Source of the DNA: Candidatus Omnitrophota bacterium
Lineage (GTDB): Bacteria > Omnitrophota > Gorgyraeia > Velamenicoccales > Velamenicoccaceae
Length of the DNA stretch: 5,519 nt
Assembly: GCA_028717105.1 (NCBI GenBank)
Contig: JAQUOM010000101.1
Span: forward strand, 1 to 5,519
Direction: 5' to 3'
Shown here: in pieces, positions 1 through 4,406 of the stretch
Numbering within the stretch: position 1 is the stretch's first letter
How the letters are laid out: every line of letters starts with the position of its first letter
Position numbers and translations under genes: made by a program
Notes under the pieces: model-generated
What the model was told of the DNA's origin: nothing
The model's input: the letters and a program-made list of their open reading frames with translations, nothing else
The model's database searches: none

Positions 1-1
1 T

Positions 2-667
2 TTTTATACCCTGGCGGGGCCGGAGATCGGCGTTGCCTCGACGAAGGCCTATACCGCGCAATTAGGCGTATTTTACATGCTCGCGCTTGAGCTGGCTCTT
101 CGGCGCAAGACTCTGTCTCCTGCGGCGTATGCGGCGTCCTGGCGTCCCCTGGGCCGCATCCCGGCCCTCCAGGAAGAGATATTAAGGTCCAGGGCCCAGA
201 TCCAAAAAGTAGCCTCGAGGCACCACCATTTCGGCAGTTTTCTGTTTTTGGGACGCAATATCAATTATCCTTCCGCGCTCGAAGGGGCGTTGAAGCTCAA
301 GGAGATTTCTTATATTCCGGCGGAAGGATATGCGGCCGGAGAGATGAAACACGGCCCCATCGCCCTCATCGACGAATACCGGGCCGTTGTTTGCATCGCC
401 GTCCGTTCGAAGATATATGACAAGATGATTTCCAATATCCAGGAGATCAGGGCGAGATCCGGCAAGCTGATCGCGATTGCGACGGCGGGCGACGAGACGA
501 TCCGCCAGCATGCGCCTGAAGTGATCATGACGCCTGCGATCGATGAATTCTTCTCGCCTCTTCTTGTTGCGCTTCCGTTGCAGATCCTCGCATATGACAT
601 CGCTGTCTTGAGAGGGTGTAATGTCGACCAGCCGCGGAATTTAGCCAAATCAGTCACCGTTGAATAG
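2..667 (+). CDS. glmS: Glucosamine-6-phosphate synthase (isomerising), C-terminal part
   Basis: GlmS makes glucosamine-6-phosphate from fructose-6-phosphate and glutamine, the first step toward UDP-GlcNAc for peptidoglycan and lipopolysaccharide. The gene enters from the left edge, so the N-terminal glutaminase domain and most of the first SIS domain are missing; 221 of the usual ~610 residues are present. Fragment residues 6-17 (AGPEIGVASTKAY) match the sugar-binding stretch of the first SIS domain. The second SIS domain carries ALEGALKLKEISYI (93-106) with the catalytic Glu at 101, and GEMKHGP with the ring-opening His at 117. The protein ends in the invariant DQPRNLAKSVTVE tail, whose Lys (216) contacts the substrate. 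The reading frame is intact to TAG at 665-667. The inserted S23 element starts two bases after the stop. Identification is secure; only the start lies outside the window. Confidence 0.97.
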   Translation, partial: FYTLAGPEIGVASTKAYTAQLGVFYMLALELALRRKTLSPAAYAASWRPLGRIPALQEEILRSRAQIQKVASRHHHFGSFLFLGRNINYPSALEGALKLKEISYIPAEGYAAGEMKHGPIALIDEYRAVVCIAVRSKIYDKMISNIQEIRARSGKLIAIATAGDETIRQHAPEVIMTPAIDEFFSPLLVALPLQILAYDIAVLRGCNVDQPRNLAKSVTVE

Positions 668-669
668 AC

Positions 670-709
670 CGTTATTGCGTTATTGTGTCATAGGGTTATA
701 GAGTTGTTG
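670..709 (+). repeat. Left terminal repeat of the S23 element, 8-bp units
   Basis: Five consecutive 8-mers in register: CGTTATTG, CGTTATTG, TGTCATAG, GGTTATAG, AGTTGTTG. The last two bases merge with the GTG start of the internal gene. This end has one unit more than the right arm before the shared GTTATAGAGTT block. It could form a long imperfect stem with 1079-1106. Confidence 0.75.
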
Positions 710-1080
710 TGAAAATTATAAGATTTGAAGAACTAAAGTGCTGGCAAGAAACAAAAATTCTTGTTCGTTTGGTGTATCAAGCCATCCAGAAAAGTGCAAA
801 AATAAAATCTGATTTTGGTCTGAGAGATCGGTTGACCCGTGCTGCCGTTTTCGTCATGTCAAACATTGCGGAAGGGTTTTCCAGACAAACAAATAAAGAA
901 TTTGTCCAGTTTTTGCCTATTTCTAAATCCTCCGCCCCTGAGATCCAAAGCCTCCTTTATGTCGCCCATGATTTAGGCTATATCGAAAAACAAATTTTTC
1001 AGGAAACTTATGATGTCGCTGATAAAGTTTCTCAATTAAATTCCGGCTTCATTAAGTATTTATCGTCCCAACACAAGTAA
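709..1080 (+). CDS. Four-helix-bundle protein (S23 / 23S rRNA intervening-sequence family)
   Basis: This 123-residue protein has the hallmarks of the family: an opening FEELKCWQETKIL (6-18, family pattern F-x-x-L-x-VW), FGLRDRLTRAA (36-46), the signature SNIAEGFSR (51-59), KEFVQFL (63-69) and a late LGYI (89-92). It is entirely helical in character, with no signal peptide or membrane segment. The family is encoded in 23S rRNA intervening sequences and at scattered chromosomal sites; its biochemical role is unknown, and the related diversity-generating-retroelement protein Avd binds nucleic acid. GTG at 709 is the first possible start after an in-frame TAG at 691; the upstream ribosome-binding signal is weak. 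The central motif reads LPISKSSAPE where the family usually has something like L-x-IAxGSLxE, so this copy may be diverged. The stop codon overlaps the right repeat. No reverse transcriptase or variable repeat is nearby, so it is not a diversity-generating cassette. Confidence 0.88.
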   Translation: MKIIRFEELKCWQETKILVRLVYQAIQKSAKIKSDFGLRDRLTRAAVFVMSNIAEGFSRQTNKEFVQFLPISKSSAPEIQSLLYVAHDLGYIEKQIFQETYDVADKVSQLNSGFIKYLSSQHK

Positions 1081-1106
1081 CTCTATAACGCAATAACACA
1101 ATAACG
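1079..1106 (-). repeat. Right terminal repeat of the S23 element, 8-bp units
   Basis: Read on the - strand, this is CGTTATTG, TGTTATTG, CGTTATAG, AGTT: three full 8-mers plus a half unit, the inverted counterpart of 670-705. It begins inside the S23 stop codon (TAA 1078-1080) and ends on the base before the rsmI ATG. Confidence 0.75.
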
Positions 1107-1808
1107 ATGTTATATATCGTTTCGACACCCATAGGCAATTTAGGCGATATCACCCACCGCGCCGTCGAGGTTTTAAAGGCCGTCGATCTCATCGCCTGTG
1201 AAGATACGCGGCGTACCCGTATCTTGTGTTCGGCTTATGGTATCCATAACCCCCTCTGCAGTTATTACGAGTACAACAAAGTCGTGCGCGGCGAGTACCT
1301 GTGCGGGCTCCTGAAAGAGGGGAAGTCTATTGCGCTCGTTTCGGATGCCGGAACGCCGGGTATCAGCGATCCGGGGTTTAGCCTGATCCGTTCGGCCCTG
1401 GAGGCGGATATTCCTGTCGTATCCATTCCGGGGCCGACAGCCCTGGTAAGCGCGTTGTCCGTCAGCGGTTTTCCGGCTAACCGCTTTTTCTTCGAAGGTT
1501 TTCTTCCCGTCAAATCGGCCGCCAGGAAGAAACGGCTCAAGGAGTTGGCCGATCTTAAGGCCACCGTTGTCGTTTATGAGTCTCCGCACAGGATCCTGGC
1601 GTCGCTTGATGACATGGCAGGAGTTTTGGGCAAAAGGCCCGTTGCGGTCGTCCGCGAGGTGACAAAGAAATTTGAAGAGGTGCTTCGCGGCGATGCCGGT
1701 TCCATCGCAGACCGATTGCGCCGTCGTCACAGCCCGGAAAGGGCGGGGCTTCCTGTCTCTGCGAAGGAAGGCCCAAGGCCCAAAGGTGGGTTTGTCGTCG
1801 TGTTCTAA
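1107..1808 (+). CDS. rsmI: 16S rRNA (cytidine-1402-2'-O)-methyltransferase RsmI
   Basis: RsmI uses S-adenosylmethionine to methylate the 2'-hydroxyl of C1402 in the 16S rRNA decoding centre. It is a cytosolic member of the tetrapyrrole-methylase fold. Visible motifs are STPIGNLGDIT (6-16), ACEDTRRT (30-37), VSDAGTPGISDPG (78-90), IPGPTALVSALSVSGFP (107-123), FFEGFLP (128-134), YESPHR (157-162) and EVTKKFEEVLRG (184-195). The protein is 233 residues, against 286 in E. coli. It stops at PKGGFVVVF, where longer homologues continue into a small C-terminal domain; short forms of this kind are common. Residues about 207-224, rich in Pro, Arg and Gly, look like an extra linker not expected between the EEVLRG helix and the final KGxFVVV strand. 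ATG 1107 gives the canonical N-terminus, but no Shine-Dalgarno sequence precedes it because the S23 repeat abuts it. The TAA shares its last base with the next start codon. Confidence 0.95.
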   Translation: MLYIVSTPIGNLGDITHRAVEVLKAVDLIACEDTRRTRILCSAYGIHNPLCSYYEYNKVVRGEYLCGLLKEGKSIALVSDAGTPGISDPGFSLIRSALEADIPVVSIPGPTALVSALSVSGFPANRFFFEGFLPVKSAARKKRLKELADLKATVVVYESPHRILASLDDMAGVLGKRPVAVVREVTKKFEEVLRGDAGSIADRLRRRHSPERAGLPVSAKEGPRPKGGFVVVF

Positions 1809-3376
1809 TGATCCCTATCCTGACAAACAAAGAACAACGGTCCTGGTTCTTCCTTCTCATAGCCTGCATTTGCCTGGTGCTTCTGCCGACGTTTTTGACG
1901 GCGCTCTTTCTTGACCCTTCGGTTTACAACAATTCCTCGGATACCTATCTTTATCTGGACATCGCCCGCAATCTTTTTTTAGGCAAGGGGCTGGTGGTTT
2001 CTTTTAACGCTTACCAATTCTGGCAGGGCACGACGTATCCGGCCCTGCCCTTTGTGCATGTCGGGCTGTCTGTGTTCCTGGCGGCGGCATGGGGCTTTTT
2101 GCCGTCGCTCAAAGGCCTGATCCTTTTGGGGTTTTTGCCTGCGGTCGCCAACAGCTGTCTCATTGCCGCTATCGCCATGCGCATGTACCGCGATCGCAGC
2201 CTCGCCTTTTGGGCCGCGGTGCTCGTTGCCTCGAGCATTTGCACGCAGATCACGTTATTGAGGATATTGACGGAACAGGGAAGCCTGTTTTTAACGCTTT
2301 TGGCCGTCTATATCTTTGTTTCAAGAGAGAAGTGGAATAAACCGGCCTTGGCCGTCCTGGCCGTCCTGTTATTTTTAAGCGCCCTATGGCGCTCCGCCGC
2401 TTTGCTTTATCCTGTTGTTTTTGCGTTAGCCATGCTGGTTCCCGACAGCGCCAAGCCTGTCCGCTTCAAGGACGTTTTATTTTTTGCAGGCATATCGGCC
2501 GGCTTGATTCTTTTATGGGAAGGGGGAATTGTCCTGCGTTACGGTGTTGTCTCTCCGCAGTACCCGGCAGCCTTTAAGAATTATTTTATCGCCACGCGCA
2601 TCGCCGGCGGCGCCTTTGCGGACGGGACTCCCGCGCTTCTCCCTTTGGCCCATGACAGCGCTTCTTTTGGTTTGGCTTTCGCCAACGTGAAGGAGATGTT
2701 TCATGTCTTATACTGCGTTTTGCGCGTTCTGATCGTTCCGGCGGCATGGGTCTTCATGAATATCCTGCGCAAGGGGCGCCGGGCCGAATGGCTTCTCGTT
2801 TTTCTTGCCGTGGGGCAAAAACTCGGCCCTGTCGCGTTTTATCCTTTTATGAAAATCGGTGAATTCGGTTGGACGCGGTTCCTTTTGGTCCCGGTGGCCT
2901 GCCTGGTCATCTTTGGCGGCAAGGGATTGCGGGGGTTTTGCGACAAGTTCCTGCCCAGGACGGGAAAAATCTTTTTTCACGCACTCTTCGCCATCATTCT
3001 TTTCACCAGTCTTTATCAATCGGTCCGGGTGCTGGATGTTTATTGGCAAGAAGAGAGGAGCGGGGTTAAAGAAAAGAGCCTCAAAAATGTCAAGGCGTGG
3101 GTCCTTTCTCATACAGGCCCGGATGAACTGATGGCTGCTTCGGAATATGTCATCGGCAATGCCTTCTTGGAGCGCCCTGTGGTTGTTCTTCCAAGCCATA
3201 AGACATTGTCAAGCCGCAATTTAAAGGATTTTTTGAGGGTATTTTCTCCCCGCGTTCTCATCTGCGAACATTCTTTGCCGTTAGACCAGGGCGTTCTTTC
3301 TTCCGAGGGGTTTGTTTTGGCTTACGGAGGCGCTCCCGGGGATCCCCTGGCGGTCTATCAAAAACAATTCATGTAA
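1808..3376 (+). CDS. Multi-pass membrane protein, probable GT-C (PMT/ArnT-like) glycosyltransferase
   Basis: A 522-residue membrane protein with about ten or eleven hydrophobic segments, approximately at 13-35, 81-99, 103-124, 132-149, 157-171, 178-211, 221-240, 297-320, 327-345, 356-371 and 387-403. After the first segment an external loop carries SSDTYLYLDIARNLFLGKGL (43-62). This resembles the D-x-x-Y-x-x-x-A-x-x-L-x-x-G-x-G pattern of family 39 and related GT-C enzymes, where an early Asp (here D45 or D51) is catalytic. LRILTEQ (151-157) resembles the T-E motif in a later loop of the same families. From about 405 to the end is a soluble domain including VKAWVLSHTGPDELMAASEYVIG, like the tails of such enzymes. 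By family analogy it would move a sugar from a polyprenyl-phosphate donor onto lipid or protein; donor and acceptor are unknown. The start overlaps the rsmI stop (TAATG), suggesting translational coupling. The superfamily is likely, but the exact family is not established. Confidence 0.62.
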   Translation: MIPILTNKEQRSWFFLLIACICLVLLPTFLTALFLDPSVYNNSSDTYLYLDIARNLFLGKGLVVSFNAYQFWQGTTYPALPFVHVGLSVFLAAAWGFLPSLKGLILLGFLPAVANSCLIAAIAMRMYRDRSLAFWAAVLVASSICTQITLLRILTEQGSLFLTLLAVYIFVSREKWNKPALAVLAVLLFLSALWRSAALLYPVVFALAMLVPDSAKPVRFKDVLFFAGISAGLILLWEGGIVLRYGVVSPQYPAAFKNYFIATRIAGGAFADGTPALLPLAHDSASFGLAFANVKEMFHVLYCVLRVLIVPAAWVFMNILRKGRRAEWLLVFLAVGQKLGPVAFYPFMKIGEFGWTRFLLVPVACLVIFGGKGLRGFCDKFLPRTGKIFFHALFAIILFTSLYQSVRVLDVYWQEERSGVKEKSLKNVKAWVLSHTGPDELMAASEYVIGNAFLERPVVVLPSHKTLSSRNLKDFLRVFSPRVLICEHSLPLDQGVLSSEGFVLAYGGAPGDPLAVYQKQFM

Positions 3377-3479
3377 TCCATTGAAAATAAAAGGCTTGCT
3401 GTGAGATTTCGTTTCGAAACCGCGCGTGAAGGGAGTGCTTCCGGAGTGCCGCAAGATTTTAAAAAGAGCTGGAAATGGC

Positions 3480-3508
3480 TTGACAAAGCCGGAGGGGCGT
3501 GTTATATT
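3480..3508 (+). promoter_or_regulatory. sigma70-type promoter of the pyr operon leader
   Basis: A perfect -35 box TTGACA (3480-3485) is followed, after exactly 17 bases, by TATATT (3503-3508, five of six consensus bases). TG at 3500-3501 forms an extended -10 (TGT-TATATT). The expected transcript start is near 3514-3516, about 350 nt upstream of pyrR and about 120 nt before the leader terminator. This is the best promoter match I noticed in the window and is well placed for the PyrR loop. Confidence 0.78.
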
Positions 3509-3518
3509 TTTTGGAACT

Positions 3519-3559
3519 TGCCTGCTCGCCTCTCGGCGAAGCCGAGGGCCGGACAGGCA
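3519..3559 (+). repeat. GC-rich hairpin at the predicted 5' end of the pyr leader
   Basis: The stem has an outer TGCCTG (3519-3524) with CAGGCA (3554-3559), a middle GCC (3528-3530) with GGC (3547-3549), and an inner CTCGGC (3532-3537) with GCCGAG (3541-3546) around a GAA loop. It starts only a few bases after the predicted transcript start. It could protect the 5' end of the mRNA, or be a copy of a dispersed palindromic repeat that landed in the leader. No T-tract follows, so it is not a terminator. Confidence 0.6.
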
Positions 3560-3563
3560 GGTG

Positions 3564-3594
3564 CCTTTAAGCCGGTTCTGAGAAATCGGTAAGG
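3564..3594 (+). promoter_or_regulatory. PyrR-binding loop (pyr mRNA leader element)
   Basis: The RNA folds as lower stem CCUU (3564-3567) with AAGG (3591-3594), a 5' internal bulge UAAG (3568-3571), upper stem CCGGUU (3572-3577) with AAUCGG (3584-3589, one G-U pair), and hexaloop CUGAGA (3578-3583). This reproduces the Bacillus PyrR-binding loop: a lower stem closed by AAGG, a purine-rich internal bulge, a short upper stem and a hexaloop of consensus CNGNGA (CAGAGA in B. subtilis). A pyrR gene follows 270 bases downstream and a terminator 43 bases downstream, so the context is as expected. In known systems UMP-bound PyrR binds here. The lower-stem AAGG directly precedes the leader ORF start region, so binding would mask it. 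The architecture match is seen in the sequence; binding is inferred. Confidence 0.78.
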
Positions 3595-3606
3595 ATGAGA
3601 AGAGTC

Positions 3607-3711
3607 ATGACGTATTTTATTCAGGACAATATGAAGACCCGCGCCCAAAGACGCGGGTGTTTTTTTCATGAGCCCACAACTTATGGAGCGAGCGATAGCG
3701 AACGAACGTAA
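3607..3711 (+). CDS. Putative pyr leader peptide spanning the attenuator
   Basis: This short ORF encodes 34 residues from ATG 3607 (MTYFIQDNMKTRAQRR, then GCFFHEPTTYGASDSERT); the same frame would give 38 residues from ATG 3595 or 26 from ATG 3631. Purine-rich AAGGATGAGAAGAG (3591-3604) lies just upstream, and its first four bases are the 3' strand of the PyrR loop. The ORF runs through the whole terminator (3637-3667), so a translating ribosome would stop that hairpin from forming. This is the layout expected of a translation-coupled attenuator, comparable in principle to E. coli pyrL. The peptide sequence itself is probably unimportant, and the last 14 codons lie in a repeat. The start codon is uncertain, and the ORF could be fortuitous. 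Confidence 0.5.
   Translation: MTYFIQDNMKTRAQRRGCFFHEPTTYGASDSERT
3637..3667 (+). terminator. Intrinsic terminator/attenuator in the pyr leader
   Basis: A perfect 7-bp GC-rich stem, ACCCGCG (3637-3643) with CGCGGGT (3652-3658), encloses an 8-nt loop and is followed by seven T at 3660-3666. It lies about 120 nt after the predicted transcript start, downstream of the PyrR loop and upstream of pyrR, so it would act as an attenuator rather than an end-of-operon terminator. I found no upstream segment that pairs well with its 5' arm to form an antiterminator. Confidence 0.85.
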
Positions 3712-3836
3712 GTTGTTTGGGCGAATGAACCCCGTTCACCTGCGAAGTAAATTTCTGAAGGAAATTTAAGAAGCATTTTAGGCGAATCGGGGTAGAAAAA
3801 GGTGGTTTTCTGGGAGCCCACAACTTACGGAATGAG
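3670..3836 (+). repeat. Palindrome-rich repeat with 144-bp-spaced direct repeats
   Basis: A 23-nt sequence beginning GAGCCCACAACTTA occurs at 3670-3692 and again at 3814-3836, with three transition differences. The first copy also forms a hairpin with an inverted copy: CAACTTATG (3677-3685) with CGTAAGTTG (3707-3715), extended by CCCA/TGGG. Between them are nested hairpins: ACCCCG (3729-3734) with CGGGGT (3788-3793); AAATTTC (3749-3755) with GAAATTT (3761-3767); and AGAAAA (3794-3799) with TTTTCT (3806-3811). No ORF of note lies inside. It looks like a non-coding dispersed repeat or MITE-like insertion between the attenuator and pyrR. It ends 14 bases before the pyrR ribosome-binding site. 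Confidence 0.6.
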
Positions 3837-3863
3837 TGGACATATGCAACGAAGGGTGTATCG

Positions 3864-4406
3864 ATGAAGGAAAAAGCCAGGATTATGGATAAGGCCGGTT
3901 TAAGCCGTGTTCTTTCGCGGATGGCGCATGAGATCGTTGAGAAGAACAAGGGGACCGAAGATCTCGTCATCATCGGGGTGTGCACGCGCGGGGCGTTTCT
4001 CGCCCAGAGGTTGGCGGCCCTGATCGGCCAGAGGGAGGGCGGCACGCCCCCCGTAGGGCTCCTGGATATCACGCTTTATCGCGATGATTTGAGCTCTATT
4101 GCGCAGCAGCCGGTTGTCCACAAAACGGAGATCGATTTCGATATTTCGGACAAGAAGGTGATCCTTGTCGACGATGTGCTGTATACCGGCCGTACCGTGC
4201 GCGCGGCCTTGGATGAGATCATCGATTTCGGCCGGCCCCAGTTCATCCAGCTGGCGGTCCTGGTCGACCGGGGGCACAGAGAGCTGCCCATTCGTGCAGA
4301 TTACGTCGGCAAAAACATTCCGACGTCGTCGAAGGAAACCGTCGAGGTGCGGCTGGAAGAGTCTGAGGGCCGCGATGAAGTCGTTGTTTTGGAGAGGGAT
4401 GAATGA
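3864..4406 (+). CDS. pyrR: Pyrimidine operon regulator PyrR (bifunctional, uracil phosphoribosyltransferase type)
   Basis: PyrR is an RNA-binding attenuation protein that senses UMP/UTP against PRPP, and it often retains uracil phosphoribosyltransferase activity. The 180 residues align end to end with the 181-residue B. subtilis protein from memory. Shared stretches are AHEIVEKNKG (21-30), DITLYRDDL (68-76), the PRPP-binding motif VILVDDVLYTGRTVRAA (99-115), IQLAVLVDRGHRELPIRADY (128-147) and GKNIPTS (149-155). The type I phosphoribosyltransferase fold is intact, with both Asp of the PRPP loop (103, 104). GAAGGG (3851-3856) sits 7 bases before ATG 3864, supporting this start. The last four bases overlap pyrB (ATGA), so the two are translationally coupled. 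A matching PyrR loop lies in its own leader, which implies autoregulation. It is a cytosolic protein. Confidence 0.97.
   Translation: MKEKARIMDKAGLSRVLSRMAHEIVEKNKGTEDLVIIGVCTRGAFLAQRLAALIGQREGGTPPVGLLDITLYRDDLSSIAQQPVVHKTEIDFDISDKKVILVDDVLYTGRTVRAALDEIIDFGRPQFIQLAVLVDRGHRELPIRADYVGKNIPTSSKETVEVRLEESEGRDEVVVLERDE

Larger units (their letters stand above)
670..1106 (+). mobile_element. Small S23-type element: four-helix-bundle gene with inverted terminal repeats
   Basis: An AT-rich block lies between glmS and rsmI. Its two ends are inverted repeats of each other: CGTTATTGCGTTATTG at 670-685 against CGTTATTGTGTTATTG on the - strand at 1106-1091, and GTTATAGAGTT at 695-705 against the complement of 1079-1089. 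The only gene inside is the four-helix-bundle ORF. Hand-counted GC over 721-780 is 20/60, against 33/60 in a pyrB stretch (4441-4500). In the 23S rRNA intervening sequences of Leptospira and relatives, this protein family is carried between terminal inverted repeats, so the layout fits a relative of those elements placed between protein genes. There is no transposase, and no target-site duplication is obvious. That the unit moves, or did so recently, is inference. Confidence 0.65.
3377..3863. other. 487-bp intergenic region: pyr promoter, attenuator leader and repeat
   Basis: From 3377 to 3479 I see no gene, no tRNA and no convincing terminator for the upstream membrane-protein gene, only a short perfect palindrome GTTTCGAAAC at 3411-3420. 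From 3480 to 3667 lies the inferred pyr leader: promoter, 5' hairpin, PyrR loop, leader ORF and terminator. From 3670 to 3836 lies a palindromic repeat. From 3837 on come the pyrR ribosome-binding site and start. Confidence 0.7.

Noticed and set aside
675..702. Promoter inside the left terminal repeat (TTGCGT, 16 bp, TATAGA)
   Set aside because: The boxes are poor matches drawn from an AT-rich repeated sequence; they could drive the S23 gene, but the evidence is too weak to annotate.
709..1080. Diversity-generating retroelement accessory protein (Avd)
   Set aside because: The fold family is related, but no reverse transcriptase, template repeat or variable-repeat target is present; the flanking inverted repeats fit an S23-type element better.
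670..1106. CRISPR or other repeat-spacer array suggested by the repeated 8-mers
   Set aside because: The units are contiguous with no spacers, far too short, and arranged as inverted ends of one gene.
1173..1730. 185-codon - strand ORF opposite rsmI
   Set aside because: It is antisense to conserved RsmI motifs; its length is explained by GC-rich codon bias.
1672..1914. Frameshift at the end of rsmI, suggested by an open alternative frame
   Set aside because: The original frame recovers the expected KGGFVVVF ending and stops neatly at the next start codon, so an in-frame extra segment explains the region better than a frameshift.
3411..3420. Palindrome GTTTCGAAAC as an operator
   Set aside because: Ten bases is short enough to occur by chance, and it lies about 60 bp upstream of the promoter -35 box with no second half-site.
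3401..3592. 63-codon + strand ORF from a GTG start between the membrane-protein gene and pyrR
   Set aside because: It lies across the promoter, the 5' hairpin and the PyrR loop, resembles no family I recognise and is better explained as chance reading of a regulatory region.
3617..4072. 151-codon - strand ORF over the pyrR leader and pyrR start
   Set aside because: It is antisense to the well-supported pyrR and to the repeat region, with no recognisable motifs; it is a shadow ORF.
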